From NCBI GenBank assembly GCA_012931725.1, contig CM022944.1, positions 71,603,886 to 71,667,885 on the forward strand: a stretch of 64,000 bases of DNA, read 5' to 3'. The notes under the pieces are model-generated. The model was not told the DNA's origin and ran no database searches. It was given only the letters and a program-made list of their open reading frames with translations. Numbering within the stretch: position 1 is the stretch's first letter; each line of letters starts with the position of its first letter. Positions 1 to 10,537 of the stretch are shown piece after piece. Position numbers and translations under genes: made by a program. Source of the stretch: Litsea cubeba (Eukaryota > Streptophyta > Magnoliopsida > Laurales > Lauraceae).

Positions 1-1
1 T

Positions 2-998
2 CAAAAGATAGACTTGGGAACACCAGATAACCCACGTCCTGTATTCATAAGCAAGAATATAAAGGATGATGAGTTACCCGAGTATGTCGCCTTTCTTCGC
101 GAGTTCGTTGATTGCTTTGCATGGTCTTACGCTGAATGCCTGGCTTAGACCCCAAAATAGCGGTCCACAAACTCAATCTTTAAGAAGACATCAACCTGTC
201 AAGCAGGGCCAAAGAAGATTCCGTCCAGATGTGATGGATAAAATTGAACAAGAAGTTCAAAAACTCAAAACCGTCGGCTTCATCCGTGAGGAACAACATC
301 CTGAATGGTTGGCCAACATTGTCCCGGTAATAAAGAAAAACGGGCAGATCAGGGTCTGTATTGACTATAGAGACCTGAATGGCACATGCCCAAAAGATGA
401 GTTTCCGCTCCCCATACCAGAGGTAATGATTGATAATACCTGTGGATTCAAGCGAATGACATTCATGGATGGTTTCTCTGGCTACAATCAGATAAAGATG
501 CATCCTGAAGATGAAAAACATACATCTTTTCGGACCCCATTTGGCGTGTATTGCTACACTGTCATGCCATTTGGTCTGAAAAATACTGGTGCCACATATC
601 AGAGGGCTATGATGAAGATATTCCAAGATATGCAGCACAAGACGGTTGAATGTTACGTTGATGACCTCGCCGCCAAAAGTAAAAGAAAAGAAGATCATCT
701 CGAAGACCTTCGAGAAGTCTTCCTCCGGCTTCGCAAACAAAAACTGCGAATGAATCCTTTGAAATGCTTCTTCGGCGTCTCGTCGGGTAAGTTCCTCGGA
801 TTCTTAGTTCGGAAAGCTGGAATAGAGCTTGACCCCATAAAAGTCAAAGCCATTCTAGAAATGCCCTCTCCAAGAACCTTGAGAGAACTCAAAGGGCTTC
901 AAGGGAGATTGGCCTACATCAGACGGTTCATCTCCAATCTTTCGGGGAAATGTCGTCCATTCTCCCGGTTGATGAAAAAAGGTGTAAACTTTGTCTGA
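2..998 (+). pseudogene. pol: pol fragment 1: linker and reverse transcriptase domain (broken)
   Basis: It encodes the Ty3/gypsy reverse transcriptase, which copies the element RNA into cDNA. Frame 2 from base 2 reads the segment before RT. A one-base loss near 137 then moves the reading to the frame used up to 998. The RT domain shows the fingers motif 'RVCIDYRDLNGTCPKDEFPLP', the 'MPFGLKN' motif and the catalytic box YVDD (about bases 655-666), followed by 'GKFLGF'. A TGG-to-TGA change at 996-998 stops the frame just after 'NFV', at the start of the RNase H connection. The same region on the minus strand of element 4 has tryptophan here, so the stop is a mutation. Upstream gag and protease lie outside the window. 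Confidence 0.88.
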
Positions 999-2534
999 GA
1001 TGCTGACTGTGAAGCTGCTTTCCAATATATCAAGTCATACCTTACAAAACCTCCAGTGTTAGCTCCTCCTACCACTGGAAAACCATTCATCTTGTACACA
1101 AGAGCCCTTGATCACTCTCTGGGAGCTTTAATTGCATAAGAAAATGATCAAAGAAAATAAGCTGCTCTATATTACCTCAGCCGCATGCTAGTAAGTGCAG
1201 AGCATCGCTACTCTCCAGTCGAAAAAGAATGTCTTATAATGATGTTCACCGTACAAAAGCTGCGTCACTACTTGCTTTCCAACATAGTCTACCTGGTCTC
1301 GAGGGTCAACCTCTTGAAGGTCCTTGTCATAAAGGCAGGTTCTCTCAATGCTCGACTGGCAAAATGGTCCATCCTTCTGTCACAATTTGATATTAGGTAT
1401 GCACCACAAAAGGCAATCAAAGGCCAAGCTCTAGCGGACTTCCTCGCAAAGCATCCATTGCCTAAAGATTCTCCACTCAGAGATGATCTCCCAGACGAAC
1501 CAGTCTACAATGTGGAGACTTTCTCACAAAATGCTTCCTGGAACATGTACTTTGACGGTGCAACCAGGACAAATGAAAAAAGACAGCTGATCTCGGGAGT
1601 TGGCATCCTCTTTGTTAGCCCCGACAAATACATGATTCCACACGCTTTCTCGCTACTGGAACCATGCACAAACAATGCAGCTGAATATCAAGCTCTGATC
1701 CTAGGATTGGAACTCGCCATCGAATCCGGTATCACCATGCTGGAAGTCTTTGGAGACTCTCAACTGATCGTCAACCAGATGAATCAGAAATTTGAAGTCA
1801 GGAAGCCAGATTTGCTGCCTTACTATAACAAAGCACAATCGCTTCGGCAAAAGTTTGACATCTGTCACATCACCCACATTCGTAGAGGTGAAAACATACG
1901 TGCAGATGCCCTGGCTGGAGTTGCCGCATCTATGGCAATCCAGGAAGGGAAAAATATACAAATCATAGTGTGCGAAAGAAGAATCCTTCCTCCTCTTAAC
2001 ACACATCTAGCAGTTGTTGAATGCCACCAAGTGGTTGGAAGTCGGATTTCAATCCTTCAACCTTCAATCGGCGACTGGAGGGATCCGTTCATTGATTACA
2101 TTATGTTCGGAATCCTACCTGAAGATCCAAAAGAACGGGTAAGCATCCAAAGGCGAACCCTAAGCTTTCATTTGGATATTCCTTCAAAAATCCTTTACAG
2201 GAAATCCTTCAACGGAGTACTTCTACGCTGCTTGTCACAACAAGAGGCTGAAGAAACACTCAAAGAAGTTCATGCTAGTCTTTGCGGAGCTCATCAGGCT
2301 GGTCCCAAGCTCTATGATCAGATAAAAAGGTTAGGTTATTACTGGCCTACCATGGTAGCTGACGCAATGCAATTTGCTAAGCGCTGCCAACAATGCCAAG
2401 TTCATGGAGATTACATTCACATGCCTCCAGAATGGCTACATCCTACAGCGATTTCATGGCCTTTCGAAGCCTGGGGTATGGACATCATAGGTCCTATTTC
2501 TCCCCCCTCGAGCAAAGGTCATCGCTTCATCTCG
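999..2534 (+). pseudogene. pol: pol fragment 2: tandem RNase H modules and integrase zinc-binding domain
   Basis: This continues the frame of the preceding RT. Two more stops (TAA at 1137-1139 and 1158-1160) break the first, RT-linked RNase H, which includes 'YSPVEKECLIMMF' and 'FDIRYAPQKAIKGQALADF'. After a linker comes a second, RNase HI-like module carrying the acidic set: 'YFDGAT' (about 1548), 'NNAAEYQ' (about 1671), 'FGDSQLIVNQ' (about 1750) and 'RADALAG' (about 1899). Such dual RNase H is the hallmark used to place plant elements in Tat. The integrase HHCC finger follows ('HASLCGAH' about 2271, 'CQQC' about 2386), then the first catalytic Asp in 'WGMDIIGP'. A lost T near 2530 shifts the frame. 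Confidence 0.87.
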
Positions 2535-3331
2535 CTGCTACGGATTATTTCTCCAAGTGGTTAGAAGCATTTGCGCTCAACGAAATAAAGACCTCATCAG
2601 TCCTTCACTTCCTGCGCACCAACATCATTTGTCGTTTCAGCATACCCAAAAGATTCGTCCATGATAACGGACCACAATTCCGGGATCATCGATTCTATAG
2701 ATTCTGCGACAAATACAAAATCCAAAGCTGTCCTTCGACTCCATACAATCCGGCAACAAACGGATTAGCAGAAGCTTTCAACAAGGCACTCTGCAAAATC
2801 CTCAAAAAAATGGTCTCTAGTCACAAAAGAGACTGGAGCGACAAACTGTCTGAAGCTTTGTGGGCCTATCGAACCACCGTTCGAGGACCAACCCATAGCA
2901 CACCATTCTCCTTGGTCTATGGATGCGAAGCTGTCGTGCCCTTGGAAGTACAAATTCCTTCCTTGAGGGTATCTTTGCAAAATGACATGACTCAAGAAAG
3001 CAATGTCAAATTGCGACTCCATGAGCTGGACAATCTCGATGAGAGACGGCTCGAAGCTCAACAAAGCATTGAACTTTACCAAGCACGCATGGCAGGATCT
3101 TTCGACAAAAAGGTCAGGCAACGTGCCTACAAAAAGGGTGACTTGGTTCTCGCGGTAAAAAGACCAATGGTCTTCGCTCACAAGTCCAAAGGCAAATTTG
3201 AGCCAAAATGGGAGGGACCCTACGTCATCGACAAGGTTTTCTCCAATGGCGCATACGCACTCCTAAATATGGAAGGTGACAGATGTATGCTGCCCATCAA
3301 CGACAAGTTCTTAAAGCGGTACTACCCTTGA
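2535..3331 (+). pseudogene. pol: pol fragment 3: integrase catalytic core and C-terminus
   Basis: This is the rest of the DDE integrase, which joins the cDNA ends to the target. After the frameshift near 2530 the reading resumes with 'ATDYFSKWLEAFALNE'. The second catalytic Asp lies in 'FVHDNGPQF' (about 2655-2681) and the Glu in 'NGLAEAFNK' (about 2759). The C-terminal part ends 'FLKRYYP' and a TGA at 3329-3331, the normal finish of Ty3/gypsy pol. No chromodomain follows, which agrees with a non-chromovirus (Tat-type) lineage. Start and end were set by comparison with the minus-strand copy at 47613-49310. Confidence 0.86.
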
Positions 3332-3690
3332 AGACTTACCCAACTGGGTAAAGAGCAATGCTTGTACGGCCAAAACTGGTTTCCAGGTACACGCTCGCTA
3401 AACCCACCTTTTTTAGAATTTTCATGTCAAATGTTGAAATTTCTAGAAATTTAAACAATGCTTACTTTCATCGTTTCATTGTTCAAAAATCCAAGTTTAG
3501 GAACCTTTCCCTAACTTGACCAAAATCTTCAACCCTTGAACCCAAAATTCATGGTTTGAAGCAAAATCCGGATTCAGGGATTTCCACCCTAGTCCACCCT
3601 ACCTTTTACCGCCTAAATGGTTTTAGGTCAAAACTTATGACCCTCGTGTCTTTAAACAAAAAAAAATGGTTTTTCAAAAAGTCGCGGGGA
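3332..3690. other. Spacer after pol
   Basis: No gene or RNA structure is visible. The stretch lies between the pol stop and the tandem arrays and is also present in element 4 (47251-47612, inverted), so it belongs to the element. Confidence 0.6.
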
Positions 3691-4140
3691 AGGGACGTTT
3701 AGTCGATACTCACACAAATCGGAAGCATACGAACCACGTTCGACACTTCCAAAATCACAGGGAAGCGACATTTCATCGATACATGCAAAATCCAAAACCG
3801 TGGAGATGCAACATTTCAGTTGATATCCACAACCCAAATTTCAAAGGTTTGAAAAAACCTAAAAAACCATGGAGACGCAACATTTCAGTTGATATCCATA
3901 ACCCAAAGGTTCGAGAAAACCACAAATTTCAAAAATCATGGGGAAACGACATCAAGTCAGTACCCGCAAAACCAAAATTTTTGAAAAGCAAGGATGCGAC
4001 ATTCCATCGATACTTGCACCCAAATCTGCGAGGATGCGACATTCCATCGATACTCGCAACCGAATGAGCAAGGATGCGACATTCCATCGATACTTGCAAG
4101 AACATTCAGCAGGGAGGCGACTTTTAGTCGATACTTGCAT
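3690..4140 (+). repeat. GCGACATT-ATCGATAC tandem array, element 1
   Basis: There is a run of imperfect units built on a core of GCGACATTCCATCGATAC. The last three full units start at 3991, 4031 and 4071 and are exactly 40 bp apart. Earlier units (about 3691, 3766, 3811, 3871) are degenerate, and one variant unit follows at 4111 with the core altered to GCGACTTTTAGTCGATAC. The same array stands at 25858-26302 and 46857-47250, always between pol and the 3' end of the antisense gene. Confidence 0.85.
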
Positions 4141-4147
4141 TTTTGAA

Positions 4148-4445
4148 AACCAAACCGGCTATAAATGCCACAAACCGGCTATAAATGCCACCAAAATAGG
4201 CTATAAATGCCACAAACCGGCTATCAATGCCACAAAACCAAACCGGCTATAAATGCCACAAACCTGCTATAGATGCCACCAAAACAGGCTATCAATGCCA
4301 CAAAACAAAACCGGCTATCAATGCCATAAAACAAAACTGGCTATCAATGCCACAAAACAAAAAAAAAAATTGGCTTTCAAAAAACCCGGCTATAGATGCC
4401 ACCAAAACCGGCTATCAATGCCACAAAATCGGCTTCCATGCCACA
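4148..4445 (+). repeat. GGCTATAAATGCCA short tandem array, element 1
   Basis: More than a dozen units of 14-20 bp share the quasi-palindromic core GGCTATAAATGCC (variants TATCAATGCC and TATAGATGCC), separated by ACAAAAC-type spacers. Equivalent arrays lie at 25460-25857 and 46461-46855. A shorter relative, GGCTATAAACGCC, is repeated inside the LTRs of the same family. Confidence 0.85.
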
Positions 4446-4732
4446 AACAAAAATCTAGTTTTCATGCTAAAACAATCATTTGACAAAAGATTTTCACAAA
4501 ATGATAAGCTTTTGATCAAATCCCATTTAGCAATTACTTTCATCACAAAAAGATTTAATTGAGCGGAGGGAAAATAAAAAAAAGTACAAAAAAAAATACA
4601 TGTGGTACCAAAAAAAAAAGAAAGTGTTCACAAACACTACAAAAAAAAGTATAAAAAAAAAAATACAAGTGGTACCAAAAAAAAAAAGAGAAGGACAGTT
4701 TCTGTTACAAAAAAAAAAAAAAAAATAGGAGC
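4446..4732 (-). other. A/T-rich 3' flank of the antisense gene, element 1
   Basis: Read on the minus strand this is the region just beyond the antisense stop codon: T-rich blocks alternating with repeated GGTACCACTTGTATTTTT-like segments. It probably holds the gene's 3' untranslated region and polyadenylation signals. No single signal can be picked out. Confidence 0.5.
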
Positions 4733-7700
4733 TCAACCAAAAATGGTCTCCAGCCAACAGTTCAGCTCCTCAAGCAAACTTTTGGCCTTAGCCGTCAGGG
4801 ATTCCAGGGCACGCTTCTTCAGGAACTTGCCATGAGATGCTGGGGTGGGCTGTAACCCTTCTTTTACACCGGGAAGCTTATCCCGAGCAGTTTGCCATCG
4901 TTTGCTCTCTTGAGATTTCCTTTCAAGAATTCGATCGGCATCTGCAACCTGGCGAATCAGAGCACTCTCCCTATCGCGAGCCTCTGTTATTGTAGCCCAC
5001 TTGGCAGCGACTTGTGCCTGCAGATGCTCAAGACGTTTCCTGGCCTCATCGACCTCCCTATCAAGGATGTTAAGGTCATGTGTCAGCCCAATGATGGCTA
5101 GCTCTTCTAAGTTCTTCTCTCGGACTATCTGCTTCCTGCTTTGTGTAGCCTCATTCAGGTCAGACTTAGCCTTATCAGCAGGGTCCAGGAACATCTCATT
5201 GAAGAACTGGTCATCAGCCAAACCCATGGCCTCAAACCATTTGTCACCCAGCTCAATGATCCTATCAACGATCGCCCTAGCACCTGTGACATCCAGACCA
5301 GCCTCTTCGGCATCACTGAGAATGTCCTACACATGCTGGATCATGCCAAATCCGGCATCTAAGTGCCTAGAAAGGAGAGTCTCAATCCAAGAGCTCAGAA
5401 CCCGCACCACCACCTTCTTCGCAAAAAGAAGAGATGGCCCAACTGAAGATTCGCCCAACTCCGTTGGTCGGCTGCTCATGTCATCACCCATTGGAAGAGT
5501 AACAAAAGAACTCTTTCCAGTTGGAGCTGTTCGGGAAGGAATCTCAACACGAGGTATCTCCTCAACAGTGTCAGAACTGGTCCCAGGAGTCTCTACCTCT
5601 GGATCGACCTCTGGTATCCCTTGCTCTGGTTCTGAAGGAAGCGACAGACTCTCCTCTGTCACCTCAAAACCTGCCAAAGAAACACAAAAAGGTATGAATA
5701 TGATCCTGTTTGAAAATCATTATCAGGGTTATTACTACAAAATACCTTCTTCGACGACTGGTGGAACACTCTCTTCCTCCATGAACTCATCGGAAGCATC
5801 ATCAACATTTGCATCCATCGATAGTTCAAAGTCATCGGAATCCTGTGGCAAGTCAGCTGACAAGAAAAATGTTAGCAAACCAAGTCACAGACAAAGAAAA
5901 GAAAGCAAAAGAAGTTATACCAATTGGAGATTATGGATTCACTCCAGAGTCCCTCGGTTCTTCTTCAGGTGCCCTGACAGGATCCATCACCACCTCATCG
6001 GTTGGAACCTCAGGTATCCCCAAATCTTCCTCTGCTAAAAAAGAAAAAGAGGAGCAGCAGGAAGAGAAAACAAATCAAGACATGGACAAATCCCACGAAA
6101 AGAAATGGAAAGAGAAAAAGGAAGAATCATACCTTCACCGACGGTCTCTTCTTCTCGGCTTCTCTTCTCTGGAGGCTCGTCAGCATCCCCTGGCGCCTCC
6201 TCATTGATAGTAAGAGGTACTTCCAAGTTAGGAGAGTCCTCATGCTGCCCCTTGCTGCGATGATGACTCCTCCTCCTCTTACTCCTGCGGGCTCGCTTCT
6301 TAGAGGAACCTGCCCCGCTATCAGAGTTAGGTTTCCCACTTGACTCCTCACTGGATGGTCTACTCTTACCAGTAGACTCCACGGAAGCTTGCCTTTGATC
6401 CGCTTGCATCCAAGCATCAAGTTCAGCTTCCTCCTATTCTAGCTGTTCTAATGCCTCTTCAAGTATTTATCGAATAGCTTCAGAACCAATGACGCCCTGG
6501 TCACCGAGAAAGCCTATCTTGTGCTTCTCTCCAGAAAGGAAGGCCCAAACTTCCTCTCGCCGGACGCCATCTGACTTTCCAAGGCCCTTTCCAGATGCCA
6601 GCTTCATATCAAGCTCCTTCTTGGAAAGCCCCGATATGCCGAAAAGCTCTCCGCGGACCACTTCGCAAAGCCGGTAGTCCGGGAAGTCAACAACACAGGA
6701 TAAGAGATCATGGTTGTAGTGTCTTCAGCACTATAGAAAGCCCATGCATTTCTCCCGTCCTGTAAACCTCCAAAGCGCTTCACCATGCTTGAAGGCGCTC
6801 CAACAACGCCTTGAGAAAAACCCAACTGCAAAGCAAAACGAGAGGGTACATACGGCTGGATGTCGACAAATAGATGTCTGCGGTACACCATCGTGCCGAC
6901 ACGTATGCTGAAAAGCCACTCATTCTCTGCGTTCGTCAAGGAGTAATGCCTTCCCGACCCCGCCCTGGTAGAGTCTCGGGAGGCACCAAAATCAAAAGCC
7001 TTCTTCCGCAACTCCGGAGAAAGCTTCACTGAAGACTGCCCCATCTCGACGTCCCTGAACCGTCGTATCCTCATGCGGGCAAACAAAAGTGATTCGGACA
7101 CGGCTTTGCCCTTAGCCAACCGAATCATTAGAGGATCATCATCCTGTGCGGCACCCAGCCGGTGGAAGCCAGGACAGTGGTACACGTACCACGAATAAAA
7201 GATGTGGGCTGAAAATACCCTATTCATAGGGACCCCAAGCCGAACCAAAAAAGCAGCAGCCTGCAGTTCGGTACACAGGTAGGAGTAAAGAGCTGGCACC
7301 AAAGCAAGCTGCTCTCCAAACGCCATCTGACAAGCCGGAAAAATACAATGCGGCCTGATGTGCGTTCCATCTCCTCCAGCAAAAATAGCCTCACCAAGCC
7401 AATAAGTGAGGTAAACAGCGAGATCTCTCCGCAGTGCAATATCAGGACATATGACGTTTGTACTCGCACAGAAATCTCTCAACTCTTCTTGCATAGCCAA
7501 GATCTTCTTCGAACTTGGATCCTGAGCGCTGGCTTCCTGGGTCGCACTATCAGAAGACTCCCTACTATCAAAAAAGTTGGGGAAAGAAGAGCTAGAACTC
7601 TTCCAACTGTTGGATCTAACTTTCAAACCCTCCTTCTCGTTCAAAAAATCATAGAAGGCGATGAGCTGAAAGTACAGAAGCTTGAACTCCTCAAGGACGC

Positions 7701-9364
7701 TGTCGATCGGCATAAACTCCTCATAGAGTTTGCCAAGGATGGGCAATCCAGTAATGGCACTCAGCTCCTTCAAAGAGAAACCAATCTCACCATTCGTCAC
7801 AACGAAAGTATTGGTTTGTGAAAGGAATGACTCCAACATAGCCATGAAGGCCTCGTCGGAAAAGATCACGGTCTCCCTAAAGGCGCGGACCGCATCAAAA
7901 ATCCCGGCTTCCTTCAAAACGGCGCCACCAATCAGCAGGACGCGATTAGTCCACGACTTCCACTCGAAGTCAGCATTGAAATGGCCACGAAGTCGAAAAG
8001 GCTTTATCCAATTGCTGCCGTCACCGCTGAAAATACCAAGGCCCACCAGTCTCAAATCGACCGACGGATAATCAGAACCCTGGTAGCCGTTGGATGGCAT
8101 CAACAGGTCCATGTCAACAGGCGACCTCTCCGTATATCCAGGAGAACCGCCAACAAAAACCTCGGTCTTGATTACATTTGTCCTTCTCACCCAGCTTGGA
8201 GGATCTTCCCTCTTAGAGCACGTGGGGGCAAGGCTCATGATCGAGAAGGTGCGATCAAACGTCGACCGGGTAGCAACAGTCTTCTTCTCACCATTTGCTG
8301 TGAAAGAAAACTGAAAACATCTCCTCTGGTATGTCATGTCATCAGGGACGGCATCACCAAAGAAGAAGGTAGGCTTGGGTAAAACACTTTGATCTTCCAT
8401 CACCCATGGGCGACTGCTTACCATGATCTTATAGAATTCCTCTCCCTTGAGAGCGATCAGTCGCTGCCTCATCTCATCTCTATTGAGGGAGTCGCACTCT
8501 TCCAGATTTCTCTCAATATACTGGACCTTCTCAAACGCCTGCTGAACGGCCGGATTAGAAGATCTAGCAGATCGACGAGGTACGCTTGTAGCAGGCTCTT
8601 TACCATTGTTCGTTCTAGAAGAACCACCTGCAAAGGATGGAAAAGAAAAAGATCAAACATTAAAATGACAGAATCTCGCTAAAAAAAAATTCTAGCGAAA
8701 TTTTGACATGATGCCGGGGCAATTCCAAAGAAAAGGAACTATCCCGAAAGAAATAGAAAGCTTGAAGATGGGCTCAACATTGTTGCGAGCTCTGAAACTC
8801 CAAACTTTCGAAACCTCAAAGTCTCCGTAAAATCAGGAAGGGCCCAACATCGCTGCGAGCTCCAAATTTCCAAATTTGCGAAAACTTTCAGGTATGCTAT
8901 CACATCATGCTACAATTCAATTTACAAAAAATATACATGCATGAACATCTTGGTTTGCAAAAAAAAAAAGCATTATCATGATGAGCAAAAAGAAAAAGAA
9001 AAGAAAACTTTCTCAAAAAAAAAGGAGAAAGGAGAAAGAAAAAGAACAAAAAAAAAAGAAACTTTCTCACAAAAAAAGAGAGAAAAAGAACAAATAAAAG
9101 AGAGAAAAAGGGGCTGGCCCACAGGCCACGTGGCCGTACGGCCAGATCCGTACGGATCTGTCCGTACGGCCCACAAAAAAAAAAGAAAAAAAAAACACAT
9201 GCAAAAAAAAAAAGCATGAAAAAAACAGAGATAAGAAAAAACGTATAAAAAAAGAGCAAACACGTGAAAAAAAAAGGGAAAAGAAAAGAAAGAAACAAAA
9301 AAAAAGAAAGAACATTTTTCCTACAATGGGGTTTTCTTGAAAAAAGGAACTTACTTGAAGCCAT
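4733..9364 (-). pseudogene. Antisense PMD-like/coiled-coil gene, copy 1 (5 exons, inactivated)
   Basis: The gene runs opposite to its host element. Exons inferred by comparing three copies are 9364-9355 (ATG GCT TCA A), 8627-6133, 6031-5921, 5856-5746 and 5670-4733. All introns begin GT, end AG and are phase 1. Exon 2 encodes a PMD-like region ('FSLKELSAITGLPILG', then 'YLTYWLGEAIFAGGDG' and 'FGEQLALVPALYSYL') and ends with the basic cluster 'KKRARRSKRRR', a likely nuclear signal. Exons 3-4 are acidic. Exon 5 ends in a long heptad-rich coiled coil and stops after 'WLETIFG'. Damage includes a lost G in exon 2 (bases 6628-6632), TAA near 6468, TAG near 6435, TAA in exon 3 and TAG near 5327. The PMD assignment comes from motif resemblance, and function is unknown. 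Confidence 0.72.
9131..9172. repeat. CCGTACGG triple palindrome in antisense-gene intron 1, copy 1
   Basis: The perfect 18-bp palindrome CAGATCCGTACGGATCTG (9143-9160) is flanked by outward copies of CCGTACGG, so the whole can fold into a long GC-rich hairpin. It sits in A-rich DNA inside intron 1. The 18-bp core is identical at 16441-16458 and 41712-41729. Confidence 0.85.
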
Positions 9365-9486
9365 TGATGGAGAAGAAGAAGAAAAGTCTTAAAGATCTTG
9401 AAGAAGAAGAACTCTTGATCTTGAAGCACTCTTGGGATTGTTGCAAAAGAAAGCAATAAGAGCAAGAGATCCAACCTCCTCCTTGC

Positions 9487-9493
9487 TTTTATA
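9487..9493 (-). promoter_or_regulatory. TATA box of the antisense gene, copy 1
   Basis: TATAAAA on the minus strand lies about 120 bp upstream of the ATG of exon 1. The same TATAAA stands at the matching place in copies 2 (16127-16133) and 3 (41371-41376), which supports a Pol II promoter separate from the LTR. Confidence 0.65.
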
Positions 9494-9559
9494 GAAGAGA
9501 GCAAACCAAAGAAGGAAAGAAGAAAGAGGTAAGTGTCACTAATTAGTAACCTTACCAAA

Positions 9560-9800
9560 AGAAAGAAATTAGAAAGATTATTTCCCAAAAGAAAGATATC
9601 TTGAGAGATTCTCTCCCAAAAAGAAATCAATGAGAGATTTTCTCCCAAAAGATAGGATCAATAAAAGATTCTTTCCCAAAGGAAGATATCTTGAGATATT
9701 CTCACCCAAAATAAAAGGAACATGAGAGATTCTCTCCAAGTAAAGATATTCTTAGATATTCTCTATCCAAAGGACATATTTTTGGATATTCTTTATAAAA
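9560..9800. repeat. GAGAGATTCTCTCCCAAAAG imperfect tandem array
   Basis: Units of about 30-40 bp alternate the small inverted repeat GAGA(GA)TTCTC with AAGATATCTTG-like blocks. The array sits upstream of the antisense-gene TATA box. Matching arrays are at 15805-16075 and 41060-41330, so this is a fixed part of the family and a possible upstream control region. Confidence 0.75.
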
Positions 9801-10094
9801 ATGACACCATATGAGATCTAAGCCATTTCAAAAGCTTAAGGTCCCATGGGTTAGCCCATATGAGCCAGGTTAAACCACCTAGGCACTAAAAAAAAATTTA
9901 GGCTTTTTGTCAAAGAGAAATCCCTCTTACCAAGAGCATATAAAAATGGTTCGATGCCTCTTTTGAGTTGATTCGACCATACAAAAGACAATTCCAAGCC
10001 CCATGAGCTTCCAAAAATCAAACCATCCAGCCTCATCTACCAAATTGAGCCAAAATCTTGAAATTGACATTCTGCAAAAATCCAAACCAAATCC

Positions 10095-10325
10095 TGGTCC
10101 CCTAACTTGCCACATACAGCTTGTTAGGTTACAAGACCAAAACCAAAAACCAAAACCTGATCCCCTAACTTGCCACATATATCCTGTTAGGTCACATGAA
10201 CCAAAATTGATCCCCCAACATTCCACATACGGTTTGTTGGGTCACACGGTCAAAACCAAATCCGACCCCCTAACCTGCCACATACAGCCTGTTAGGTCAC
10301 AAGGTCAAAACCCAAATCCACATCC
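10095..10325. repeat. CTAAC-GTTAG hairpin tandem array, element 1
   Basis: Four units begin at about 10101, 10163, 10213 and 10268. Each holds CTAAC(16 nt)GTTAG, able to form a short stem, and a CCAAAACC-type spacer. The same array occurs at 15290-15482 and 40540-40760. The flanking stretches 9801-10094 and 10326-10522 hold nothing further that I can identify. Confidence 0.75.
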
Positions 10326-10522
10326 CTGATGTCATCTTCAAAACTTTGCCTCGAGATGGTACGTGATCCCTTTCACTACCATAAAATTCCCCTGGAAGCT
10401 CAAAAGGCTACAAATTCCAAAAAGAAAGACTGCTCAAAGACTCTTGGTCAAGTCACAAGCTCTCTTTCACAAAATCTCTTTGAGGCACATCGACTACAAA
10501 AGTTAAGCAACTCGTCGCTGCA

Positions 10523-10537
10523 CCTCGAGGGGGCATT
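10523..10537 (+). promoter_or_regulatory. Candidate polypurine tract, element 1
   Basis: CCTCGAGGGGGCATT lies directly against the 3' LTR start TGTTGACACC. The G-rich core is where plus-strand DNA synthesis would be primed. It is conserved next to LTRs B and E, which identifies A, B and E as 3' LTRs. Confidence 0.65.

Noticed and set aside
180..740. Long minus-strand frame opposite RT
   Set aside because: It is the complement of the conserved RT codons and has no recognisable domain; the plus strand carries the motifs.
3690..4445. CRISPR-like appearance of regularly spaced repeats
   Set aside because: Spacers are similar to one another, units are imperfect, and the context is a eukaryotic retrotransposon.
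8900..9648. Phe/Leu-rich frames suggesting membrane proteins (also near 16353-16607 and 41582-41922)
   Set aside because: They are translations of T-rich intron 1 sequence of the antisense gene, with shifting frames in each copy.
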